From positions 654 through 8,145 of the forward strand of contig PLST01000421.1 in assembly GCA_003164255.1 (NCBI GenBank): a DNA stretch of 7,492 nucleotides, given 5' to 3'. The stretch's first letter is position 1, and every line of letters starts with the position of its first letter. Source of the DNA: Acidobacteriaceae bacterium (lineage in GTDB: Bacteria > Acidobacteriota > Terriglobia > Terriglobales > Acidobacteriaceae). Made by a program: the position numbers and the translations under genes. Under the pieces are notes generated by a model, which saw only the letters and a program-made list of their open reading frames with translations, was not told the DNA's origin and did not search any database. This document shows, piece by piece, positions 1-6,887 of the stretch.

Positions 1-244
1 GCTCCATGATGTAGGTGATCGAGAAGTCGTTGGTAAACACTGACCAGATGAGCGCGAATGCCGCGGCGGTGATGGCCAGAAAACCGGCGATGCCCGCGCG
101 GCGCGCCGTGTCAGCCAGCCGCTCGGGCGAAATCCGCGAAGGCTGCCCAACCGCGATCAGCCGCAACGCCAGAGTGCCCGCCAGCAGATTGTAAGCGGCT
201 AAAGCCAGTGCTATGAGAAGTGCGAAGCTACCGAACGCTGCCAT
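1..244 (-). CDS. ccmF: CcmF-like cytochrome c heme lyase, N-terminal part (runs off left edge)
   Basis: Partial gene, 81 codons visible, cut by the window edge. CcmF/CcsA-family proteins are polytopic inner-membrane proteins that attach heme to apocytochrome c. What is seen: a hydrophobic first helix after MAAFGSFALL (about residues 3-24), a basic loop containing SPERLADTARRAG (about 39-51), then a second helix (about 52-69) ending in WSVFTNDFSITYIME. The 'TNDFS..Y..E' stretch at the end of the second helix is characteristic of the CcmF/NrfE family. The ATG at 244-242 is preceded by GGAG five bases upstream, which fixes the start. A CRP-like palindrome (332-349) lies about 90 bases upstream, and a receiver-domain gene lies further upstream on the same strand. 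The family call is from recognition of the N-terminus only; the WWD heme-binding domain is outside the window. Confidence 0.75.
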   Translation of the reverse strand, partial: MAAFGSFALLIALALAAYNLLAGTLALRLIAVGQPSRISPERLADTARRAGIAGFLAITAAAFALIWSVFTNDFSITYIME

Positions 245-331
245 GATGACTCCAGAATGATTCTCGCACGCAGGCGGGAGGAAGATGGGCCTGCCAACGA
301 GCTAATTCTCAATCCATCATAGGCCTTTCAC

Positions 332-349
332 GTGTGATTTAGCTCACAC
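332..349. promoter_or_regulatory. CRP-family operator-like palindrome upstream of ccmF
   Basis: GTGTGA and TCACAC form perfect 6-bp arms around the six-base centre TTTAGC. The core therefore has the classic TGTGA-N6-TCACA shape of CRP/CAP-type sites. It lies between the stop of the receiver gene (397) and the ccmF start (244), so ccmF is the only visible gene it could control. On the minus strand a TATGAT hexamer (321-316) and a weaker GAGAAT (310-305) follow it as possible -10 boxes. From the second, the centre of the palindrome would fall near -42. Which -10 is used, and whether any regulator binds, is inference. Confidence 0.45.
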
Positions 350-371
350 CTTAGGTGGAGGTGGAGCTAGC

Positions 372-387
372 CAGCTTTTTGAAGCTG
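372..387 (-). other. Small hairpin just after the receiver gene
   Basis: Six-base arms (CAGCTT / AAGCTG) with a four-base loop begin ten bases past the receiver gene's stop codon on the minus strand. No T-tract follows, so it is not a standard intrinsic terminator. It could be an mRNA 3' structure or chance. Confidence 0.25.
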
Positions 388-396
388 AAAGGGGTT

Positions 397-777
397 TCAG
401 GCTGTCTTTCGTTCGCTTTGCGCCATCAACTGTCCGGCCACGGCCAGCATCTCCTCCGGCTTAATGGGCCGCGACAGGAAGCGCACTCGATCGCTGGGAT
501 AGTCGCCATGGTCTGTGCTCGGATCACCCAGCACCAGGACTGGCAGCAGGGGCAGACGGGTGTGAAGCTCAGCCACAAAGGCCGGTCCGCCGATGCCGGT
601 AAGCGAGTGTCCTGAAACCACCAGGCCGAGGTTCATGGCAAACTGGGGCTGCTCCACCAGGCACAGGGCCTCGGCCGCATCGCCGACCCGCTTTACGTCT
701 GGAAATCTCCGCTCCAGAATCGACTTTCGCACGAACGCCTGAAGTGGGTCGCCGTCCACCAAAAGAATAATTGCCAT
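397..777 (-). CDS. Single-domain receiver protein lacking the phospho-acceptor Asp
   Basis: A 126-residue stand-alone receiver-fold (CheY-like) protein with no output domain. The order fits the fold: beta-1 IILLVDGDP (3-11), helix 1, beta-3 with LVVSGHSLTGIGG (52-64), beta-4 PVLVLG (79-84) and beta-5 RFLSRPIKP (99-107). Key residues are altered: the second acidic residue of beta-1 is Gly9 (Asp8 and Asp10 remain), the phosphorylatable Asp position after LVVS is Gly56, and the conserved beta-5 Lys is Arg103. It is therefore probably not phosphorylated in the usual way and may act by protein-protein contact. I chose the ATG at 777 because it starts directly at beta-1; an in-frame ATG at 816 would add 13 residues but has no Shine-Dalgarno. 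No histidine kinase is visible nearby, and ccmF follows on the same strand after 152 bases. Confidence 0.8.
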   Translation of the reverse strand: MAIILLVDGDPLQAFVRKSILERRFPDVKRVGDAAEALCLVEQPQFAMNLGLVVSGHSLTGIGGPAFVAELHTRLPLLPVLVLGDPSTDHGDYPSDRVRFLSRPIKPEEMLAVAGQLMAQSERKTA

Positions 778-867
778 AGCCCCCAAGCCCGCATGCCCCC
801 CGTAAACCTCATGCATGCCGATCTGCGTGCGATCTGGTTGGTTACGATGTGCAGTTTTCCCGGGTGG

Positions 868-1014
868 TTGCCTGTTCCAGCTGAATTGGTAACTCGGCTG
901 TTTACTCTGTTAGCACCTACGGCGGGTTATGCAAGCCGATTCATCAGGCCAACAACTCTGGAATCAGCATGTTAAGGTCTGACCACGGCCTGGGTCGTGC
1001 TCTGGAACAGGCAA
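868..1014. repeat. 13-bp perfect inverted repeat, 121 bases apart
   Basis: TTGCCTGTTCCAG at 868-880 is matched exactly by its reverse complement at 1002-1014. No transposase or target-site duplication is seen. The arms could pair in a long transcript or could be remnants of a rearrangement. Confidence 0.4.
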
Positions 1015-1080
1015 TCGACTACAGTGGTTTCGATTCGGCTCTTTACAGAAACGTAGATGCCAAGGGGCATTTTTCTCTCC
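972..1080 (-). pseudogene. Possible 5' remnant of hemW (very tentative)
   Basis: On the minus strand GGAG (1080-1077) is followed eight bases later by an ATG at 1070. The first nine codons read MPLGIYVSV, which resembles the start of HemW/HemN-type radical SAM proteins, where this strand is followed by a PFC..KC..C cluster motif. Here the reading continues as KSRIETTVV with no cysteine cluster and stops after 32 codons at 972. A nine-residue match can be chance. If it is real, it is a gene start cut off by a rearrangement. Confidence 0.15.
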
Positions 1081-1217
1081 GGGGTCCACGGCGACAATCG
1101 GGGTCCCAAGGGAGCGGTCCTTGCTTCCTGGGGTGATCGACAGGTCTTCGTCCCTGAGGTGGAAGAAAATGCCACCCGCATGAACTTCAAATCGCAGCAC
1201 TTGAATCGAAACCGCTC

Positions 1218-1232
1218 TAGAATTGCGTCATG
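1218..1232 (+). promoter_or_regulatory. -10 hexamer six bases from ATG (leaderless promoter)
   Basis: TAGAAT (1218-1223) differs from TATAAT at one base and ends six bases before the ATG at 1230, so transcription would begin at or next to the A of the ATG. No Shine-Dalgarno is present. The -35 region is poor. The arrangement matches that of uvrB. Confidence 0.4.
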
Positions 1233-1589
1233 ATTCCGAACGGCGCCATCCAGCGAGCCTTTTGGGCTTGCGCTGGATTTACACTTTTGAGCGGGCTGGT
1301 GAGCGCCGCATTTTCATTGCGTTCGCTGGGAATGTCGGGCGGCCATGAAGATGCGCTTTACGCAGCCTCGCGAAGCATTGCGCTGCCGCTGGCCACCATC
1401 GTCGCGATGGTCACGCGCTCGCGCGGCGGTGTAGCGGCAATGGCGGCCACCATGACTTTCGTCCAGTTTTTCGATGCATGGATTGGGTTCGAGATGCGCA
1501 ATCCGGGCCGCGCCTTCGGACCGCTCTCCTTTGCCGTATTGAATATCGTCCTGCTGCTGTGGATGAGGGCCAACGCACCCGCCGAGTAG
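1230..1589 (+). CDS. Small four-helix membrane protein, unknown function
   Basis: A 119-residue protein I cannot assign to a named family. Four hydrophobic segments are visible: about residues 9-28, 48-62, 66-86 and 97-113. They are separated by short polar loops, including a Gly/His/Glu/Asp-containing loop (36-42) and a basic TRSRGG turn (62-67). The second to fourth helices are Ala/Met/Phe-rich. A charged pair, Asp82 within helix 3 and Glu87 just after it, could be functional. It is probably an integral inner-membrane protein. The ATG at 1230 has no Shine-Dalgarno but sits six bases behind a -10-like hexamer, consistent with a leaderless transcript. It converges on uvrB, with only 17 bases between the two stop codons. 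Confidence 0.65.
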   Translation: MIPNGAIQRAFWACAGFTLLSGLVSAAFSLRSLGMSGGHEDALYAASRSIALPLATIVAMVTRSRGGVAAMAATMTFVQFFDAWIGFEMRNPGRAFGPLSFAVLNIVLLLWMRANAPAE

Positions 1590-1606
1590 AAGCTCATTCC
1601 ACCCGT

Positions 1607-3598
<1,992 letters not shown>

Positions 3599-3604
3599 TG
3601 AGGG

Positions 3605-3633
3605 ATTATACGACAAGAGCGAAGATCTGGCGA
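3605..3633 (-). promoter_or_regulatory. uvrB promoter with consensus -10, leaderless
   Basis: On the minus strand a perfect TATAAT (3610-3605) is preceded, after a 17-base spacer, by TCGCCA (3633-3628), which matches TTGACA at four of six positions. The -10 ends six bases before the ATG at 3598, so the predicted start of transcription is the A of the start codon or the base before it. Confidence 0.6.
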
Positions 3634-3637
3634 AGAT
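3619..3637. repeat. 8-bp direct repeat over the uvrB -35 region
   Basis: GCGAAGAT occurs at 3619-3626 and again at 3630-3637, a period of 11 bases or about one helical turn. The second copy overlaps the proposed -35 of uvrB. Its position and spacing suit an operator for a dimeric or tandemly bound regulator. The regulator is unknown. Confidence 0.4.
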
Positions 3638-3697
3638 TGAAATGCGTCAGAATTTGCACAGATTTCTTCGACACAACCACCCCTACATCTTTAGCAT

Positions 3698-3718
3698 CTT
3701 CCTGAAGTAATCAGGAGG
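3698..3718 (+). promoter_or_regulatory. Hairpin sequestering the Shine-Dalgarno of the secreted-protein gene
   Basis: CTTCCTGA (3698-3705) pairs with TCAGGAGG (3711-3718) around the five-base loop AGTAA. This gives seven Watson-Crick pairs and one G-U pair. The right arm contains the whole Shine-Dalgarno AGGAGG (3713-3718), five bases before the ATG at 3724. In mRNA the hairpin would hide the ribosome-binding site, as in simple RNA thermometers or translational switches. Confidence 0.5.
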
Positions 3719-3723
3719 TAGTT

Positions 3724-4167
3724 ATGTCCCGTTGGAAGTTGCTTGCTTTCACTGTTCTCGCCGTTTTAATGGTGAGTCTTGCCCCAACCGCAAAGGCCCA
3801 GGTCTCGATCGGCGTGAACCTTGGCCCGGCACCCTATTGCCCCTACGGGTACTTCGACTATGCGCCGTATGACTGCGCCCCCTATGGCTACTATGGGCCC
3901 GACTGGTTTGTCGGCGGCGTCTTCATCGGCGCAGGCCCCTGGTTCCACGGTCCACACGGCTTCTTCGGTCACGTGGATAACCGCTTCGATCCCCATCACG
4001 GCTACGTCGGCCCGCTGCCCGCCCGCAACGACCATGCGTTCGCCCATTTCCAGGGAAATGAGGCGCGCGATGGACAGGGCCATGTAGGGAATGCCGGCCA
4101 CGAACCCAGCAACGAACATAGCGCCGGATATCAAGGAAAAGGGCCAGCCGGCCGAGGTCACCGCTAG
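3724..4167 (+). CDS. Small secreted Tyr/Gly/Pro/His-rich protein, unknown function
   Basis: A 147-residue exported protein with a clear Sec signal peptide: MSRWK n-region, hydrophobic core about residues 6-20, and an AKA-Q cleavage site after residue 25. The mature part begins with a Pro/Tyr/Gly segment (35-59, repeats of the PYGYY kind) holding the only two cysteines (39 and 51), possibly disulfide-bonded. A Gly/Phe/His-rich centre (62-95) and a low-complexity hydrophilic tail follow. There are eleven histidines in the mature chain (among them 75, 78, 83, 91, 92, 104 and 108), which could bind metal; that is inference. I recall similar proteins as uncharacterised ones in Acidobacteriota, but assign no function. 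The start is certain: AGGAGG lies five bases before the ATG. The gene stands alone, divergent from uvrB, with its own terminator. Confidence 0.85.
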   Translation: MSRWKLLAFTVLAVLMVSLAPTAKAQVSIGVNLGPAPYCPYGYFDYAPYDCAPYGYYGPDWFVGGVFIGAGPWFHGPHGFFGHVDNRFDPHHGYVGPLPARNDHAFAHFQGNEARDGQGHVGNAGHEPSNEHSAGYQGKGPAGRGHR

Positions 4168-4190
4168 AGAGCCGTCTTGTCCTCAAATCG

Positions 4191-4223
4191 AAGGGCTCGC
4201 GCTCAACAGGCGGGCCCTTTTTT
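4191..4223 (+). terminator. Intrinsic terminator of the secreted-protein gene
   Basis: AAGGGCTCGC (4191-4200) pairs with GCGGGCCCTT (4210-4219) over ten base pairs, one of them G-U, with a nine-base loop. Six T's (4218-4223) follow. It begins 24 bases after the stop at 4167. On the minus strand, downstream of mqnA, only a weak T-rich stretch follows, so it probably acts mainly in the plus direction. Confidence 0.85.
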
Positions 4224-4246
4224 GCGCAGATTCAAAGATTCTTGCG

Positions 4247-5107
4247 CTAGCGGGCCGCCAGCGCTTCGGATGAAAAGCTGTAGGCGGGCAGGACGCCCGT
4301 TTCCGCCGCCATGCGGAAGAACCCGCTCATGCCTTCAAGGCACTCGTCGTCGAGCACGTAATGAATATTTGTCGTGAGATAGTTGCGGATCGTCGCCTCG
4401 GGAATGGGAAACTTCTTTGAGCACTCGGCAACCAGCGCATCGATATTCTCCATGCCGTGGATTCGCGATTGGATGAAGTCGAAGTGCATGCTCTCATCCA
4501 AAAGGCTGCCGTGCGCAGCACCCCAGACGGCGGAGACGAAGGGAAGGCCGGTGAGCGTGCGCCATTCCCACGCCAGGTCGTGGTAGACAAGCTCTTCGCC
4601 AGTGCGTTCAAAGCGATTGGAGCGCTCTTCAAGAGCCAGCAGCGCCGGGTCGCCGATCACGATCGCCGCGTCCGCCTTTTCAAGCATTGAATCAAGATCG
4701 GCTGCATGCGGCAAAAAGGGAACTGCCGGATTGCCCCATTTGTGGAAGAGGATGCGCGCGTAGGCAACGGTGGTGCGGCTGGCGGTATCGGCGGCAACGG
4801 AGCGAATGGTTGCAAGGGGCTGATTGGCGCGCCGGACAAGCAGCAGCGAGCGCACTTTGCCTTTTGAAGCGATGGTGCAGCCGGGCAGGATGCGCAGGCC
4901 GGGCGTGGTGGCAAGCGAGGCGATGGGGATGAGGCCGATGTCAGCTGTTCCCTCAGCCAGGCGGGTGGCGCATTCCGAGGGAAACATGCGCTCGATCTTG
5001 TAGCGGAGAGCCAGCGAAGCATTGAGCGGTGGGTATTCAAAGTCCCACATCAGCGGTGCGGGATTCAGAAAATCAATAGCTGCAACGCGCACACGCGAAT
5101 CTTGCAC
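4247..5107 (-). CDS. mqnA: Chorismate dehydratase of the futalosine menaquinone pathway (MqnA family)
   Basis: A 286-residue cytoplasmic protein of the MqnA/MqnD periplasmic-binding-protein-like fold family. MqnA dehydrates chorismate to 3-enolpyruvylbenzoate, the first step of the alternative (futalosine) menaquinone route. Visible: the N-terminal strand VRVAAIDFLNPAPLMW with the family's 'FLN.(x)PL' signature (Asn15), the ADIGLIPIASL segment that lines the pocket in this family, LLLVRR at the start of the second lobe, and an AAIVIGDPAL strand. The FLN..PL signature favours MqnA over MqnD. Start choice: the GTG at 5107 lies six bases behind a strong AAGGAAGGTG element. Another GTG at 5116 is too close to it, and the open frame further upstream looks non-coding. 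Divergent from dprA; no other mqn gene is in view. Confidence 0.88.
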   Translation of the reverse strand: MQDSRVRVAAIDFLNPAPLMWDFEYPPLNASLALRYKIERMFPSECATRLAEGTADIGLIPIASLATTPGLRILPGCTIASKGKVRSLLLVRRANQPLATIRSVAADTASRTTVAYARILFHKWGNPAVPFLPHAADLDSMLEKADAAIVIGDPALLALEERSNRFERTGEELVYHDLAWEWRTLTGLPFVSAVWGAAHGSLLDESMHFDFIQSRIHGMENIDALVAECSKKFPIPEATIRNYLTTNIHYVLDDECLEGMSGFFRMAAETGVLPAYSFSSEALAAR

Positions 5108-5205
5108 AAAGTTCACCTTCCTTAGATTACCAACTTCGGACCGCAGATTCTCACGGGGGCAGCTGCATGACGCTCGACGGTAACCCCCGAACGTGCTGGG
5201 CTTCC

Positions 5206-5234
5206 TTGACAGACGGACTCGTCCGCAGTAACTT
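5206..5234 (+). promoter_or_regulatory. Possible dprA promoter with palindromic spacer
   Basis: A perfect TTGACA (5206-5211) is followed after 17 bases by TAACTT (5229-5234), a weak -10. The spacer contains the palindrome CGGAC-TC-GTCCG (5214-5225), which could be an operator. If this promoter is real, dprA starts well downstream of the ATG at 5167. Confidence 0.3.
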
Positions 5235-5236
5235 GA

Positions 5237-5258
5237 GCGCAATTACCCTTGATTGCGC
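5237..5258. repeat. Inverted repeat in the presumed dprA leader
   Basis: GCGCAAT (5237-5243) and ATTGCGC (5252-5258) are perfect seven-base arms around an eight-base centre. They lie just downstream of the proposed promoter and could form an mRNA hairpin or serve as an operator. Confidence 0.4.
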
Positions 5259-5370
5259 ACTTGGTTTCCTGCAGCGAAGCAGGAGTGTGCAATTTTGTGA
5301 CAGGATTGCGGCCACCTTGACCAGTTCATCGACGACATTGCCCCCAAATCCCGGCTCTTCCAGAGATTCC

Positions 5371-6510
5371 TTGCTGAGTGAGGACCGGCTTGCCTGGCTT
5401 GCGCTTGCTCTGTCGCCGGGCTTGGGTCCGAAGCGGATTCTGGATGCGATGAGGCAGCTCGATGCAGCGGCCCAGGTCTTTACTCTGCCGCTGACTGCGC
5501 TCGAAGGGCTCCGTTTTCCAGCCGAAGCCGCGCAATTCATCTTTGACGGCAAGGCGCGCGCCGCCGCTGAGGCCGAGGCCGCACGGGTTGCGGCTTTGGG
5601 AGCAAGCCTGGTGAGTTTTGGTTGTCCTGAATATCCTGAACGCCTGAAAGAGATCTACGACCCACCCCCAGTGCTCTGGGTTCGCGGGGATGCGCAATTG
5701 CTGAGCCGGCCCTCCATTGCCGTGGTGGGAACGCGCCATCCTACGCCGTACGGTTCCGGAATTGCGGAGATGCTTTCACGCGACCTGGCGGCGCGCCGGC
5801 TCCTTATCGTGAGCGGAATGGCGCGCGGTATCGACTCGTGCGCCCACCGCGGAGCGCTGGCGGCGCGCATGCCCACGGTTGCCGTCTGGGGCACAGGCAT
5901 TGACGTTGTCTATCCCAAGGAAAACAAGAAGCTGGCCGAGGAGATCCTGGCCACGGGTGGGGCGATTGTGAGCGAGGTGCCGATGGGGACGTTCCCGGCC
6001 CCGCAGAATTTTCCCCGCCGCAACCGGATTTTGAGCGGTTTGAGCGTTGCCGTGCTGGTGGTAGAGGCCAGCGAGAACTCGGGAACCCGCGTGACCGCCC
6101 GGTGTGCTGCCGAGCAGAACCGGGACCTGTTCGCGGTCCCAGGCAACGTCACCAACAAGGGCTCCTGGACCCCTAACACGTTGATAAAGCAGGGTGCCAA
6201 GCTGGTGGCCACCTGGGAGGATGTGTGGGAAGATCTGCCCTCGCAGGTGCGCCTTGAGCTGGAATCGCTGGCCCCGGCCGAATCCAAATCCGAGACTACC
6301 GCATCCCTACTGCCTGACCAGGGGCTGCGGCCCCAGGAGGCGATGGTGCTTGAGGTTCTCCGCTCCGACGCCAGCCTGCAGATTGACGAGATTCTCGACA
6401 TGGTTGAGACACAACTTACCTCTTCTGAGGTGTTTACGGCCATTTTTGAGCTGGAGATGGCCGGCCGCGTGCGCTGCCTGCCCGGCAAGAACTACGTGAG
6501 GACCATGTAA
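5371..6510 (+). CDS. dprA: DNA-processing protein DprA
   Basis: DprA binds single-stranded DNA entering during transformation and loads RecA on it. Visible along 379 residues from the chosen start: an N-terminal helical region with the helix-hairpin-helix-like SPGLGP (15-20); the Rossmann-like core with IAVVGTRHPTPYG (from about 116), VSGMARGIDSCAH (147-159), VAVWGTGIDVVYP, NFPRRNRILSG (213-223) and SGTRVTARCAAEQ (237-249); and a C-terminal winged-helix domain (about 320-379), as in longer family members. The start is uncertain. An open frame reaches an ATG at 5167, but bases 5167-5370 have rare-type codons, no family similarity and promoter-like elements. Conserved sequence begins at EDRLAW, so a TTG at 5371 (or TTG 5338) is favoured although the Shine-Dalgarno is weak. 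No other competence gene is visible. Confidence 0.93.
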   Translation: MLSEDRLAWLALALSPGLGPKRILDAMRQLDAAAQVFTLPLTALEGLRFPAEAAQFIFDGKARAAAEAEAARVAALGASLVSFGCPEYPERLKEIYDPPPVLWVRGDAQLLSRPSIAVVGTRHPTPYGSGIAEMLSRDLAARRLLIVSGMARGIDSCAHRGALAARMPTVAVWGTGIDVVYPKENKKLAEEILATGGAIVSEVPMGTFPAPQNFPRRNRILSGLSVAVLVVEASENSGTRVTARCAAEQNRDLFAVPGNVTNKGSWTPNTLIKQGAKLVATWEDVWEDLPSQVRLELESLAPAESKSETTASLLPDQGLRPQEAMVLEVLRSDASLQIDEILDMVETQLTSSEVFTAIFELEMAGRVRCLPGKNYVRTM

Positions 6511-6565
6511 CGGCTTGAGGAAGACGCCCAGCTGCGAGACTGGACGAAATTTTCTTTCACACCCC

Positions 6566-6587
6566 GAATGCCGGCTGAATGGCATTC
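6566..6587 (+). repeat. Hairpin downstream of dprA
   Basis: GAATGCC (6566-6572) and GGCATTC (6581-6587) are perfect arms with an eight-base loop, 55 bases past the dprA stop. The sequence after it is CTCAAAAAC with no T-tract, so it is at best an atypical terminator or an mRNA-stabilising stem. Confidence 0.4.
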
Positions 6588-6652
6588 CTCAAAAACAGCC
6601 ACTAACTACGGTTTTTCAATGGTTTGCCGCGAGGGTTTGAACCCGGAAGGGA

Positions 6653-6676
6653 CTCCTTTGCGTACTGATAAAGGAG
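6653..6676 (+). repeat. Hairpin covering a Shine-Dalgarno-like sequence
   Basis: CTCCTTT (6653-6659) pairs perfectly with AAAGGAG (6670-6676) around a ten-base loop. The right arm and the next base form AAAGGAGG. Only one base separates it from an ATG at 6679, which is followed by just four more codons, so no well-placed gene uses it. Confidence 0.4.
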
Positions 6677-6712
6677 GCATGAAGGGGACGAGATAGCTTC
6701 AGGCGAGTGGAA

Positions 6713-6832
6713 ATGCGTCGGTATTCCATGGTAGGGTGCAAACTTTGTGGCAGCTTATTTTTCGTATCGGATCCTCAACCCCGGGTCCGGGGGCGGAACA
6801 CGTGCCTATTCCGGAATGAATCGAATTTTTGA
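6713..6832 (+). CDS. Doubtful 39-residue open frame with a CxxC motif
   Basis: The frame starts MRRYSMVGCKLCGSLFF and contains three cysteines (9, 12 and 31), ending at a TGA at 6830-6832. The ATG lacks a good Shine-Dalgarno. It is below the size where coding character can be judged, and it resembles no family I know. Listed because a CKLCG pair could be a metal-binding turn; more likely it is chance. Confidence 0.12.
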   Translation: MRRYSMVGCKLCGSLFFVSDPQPRVRGRNTCLFRNESNF

Positions 6833-6887
6833 ATCCGGAGTCAAACAGGGCTGACAGGGTAGATTGGGTACTGTAATAAGGATGGCA

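Larger units (their letters stand above)
778..1229. other. 452-base stretch with no convincing gene
   Basis: Open frames here are short, unlike any family I recognise, and have poor start signals. The stretch holds a 13-bp inverted repeat (868-880 with 1002-1014), a short direct repeat (GATCTG twice around 820-836), a minus-strand ribosome-binding site plus nine codons resembling the start of hemW (1044-1080), and a -10-like hexamer for the next gene near its right end. It should also contain the promoter of the receiver gene, but I cannot place one. Confidence 0.5.
6511..6887 (+). other. Hairpin-rich 377-base gap upstream of topA
   Basis: No convincing gene. In order, it contains a perfect seven-base-arm hairpin (6566-6587), the palindrome GGGTT-TG-AACCC (6633-6644), a second seven-base-arm hairpin (6653-6676) hiding an AAAGGAGG, a 39-codon open frame (6713-6832), and the palindrome CCCCGG-GT-CCGGGG (6779-6792). 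Close to topA, CTGACA (6851-6856) and TGTAAT (6872-6877) resemble -35 and -10 boxes but are only 15 bases apart. The region may hold the topA promoter and a structured leader or small RNA. Confidence 0.4.

Noticed and set aside
793..975. Plus-strand 60-codon open frame
   Set aside because: No Shine-Dalgarno, no -10 at the leaderless distance, overlaps the proposed upstream region of the receiver gene, and no family resemblance.
964..1200. Minus-strand 78-codon open frame in the gene-free stretch
   Set aside because: No recognisable family, no good start signal, and a second overlapping frame is equally open, as expected by chance.
4191..4223. Bidirectional terminator serving mqnA as well
   Set aside because: On the minus strand the stem is followed by CGATTTGAGG rather than a T-tract, so termination in that direction is not supported.
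6628..6650. tRNA T-arm-like GGGTTTGAACCC
   Set aside because: The conserved C of the T-loop is missing, the five-base stem does not extend properly, and no acceptor, D or anticodon arms can be drawn around it.
6568..6696. Plus-strand 42-codon frame starting inside the hairpin after dprA
   Set aside because: No Shine-Dalgarno at the ATG, no family resemblance, and it crosses two hairpins; more likely non-coding.
6851..6877. CTGACA and TGTAAT as the topA promoter
   Set aside because: Both boxes match at five of six positions, but the spacer is only 15 bases and the start would fall within or next to the Shine-Dalgarno; mentioned only as a possibility.
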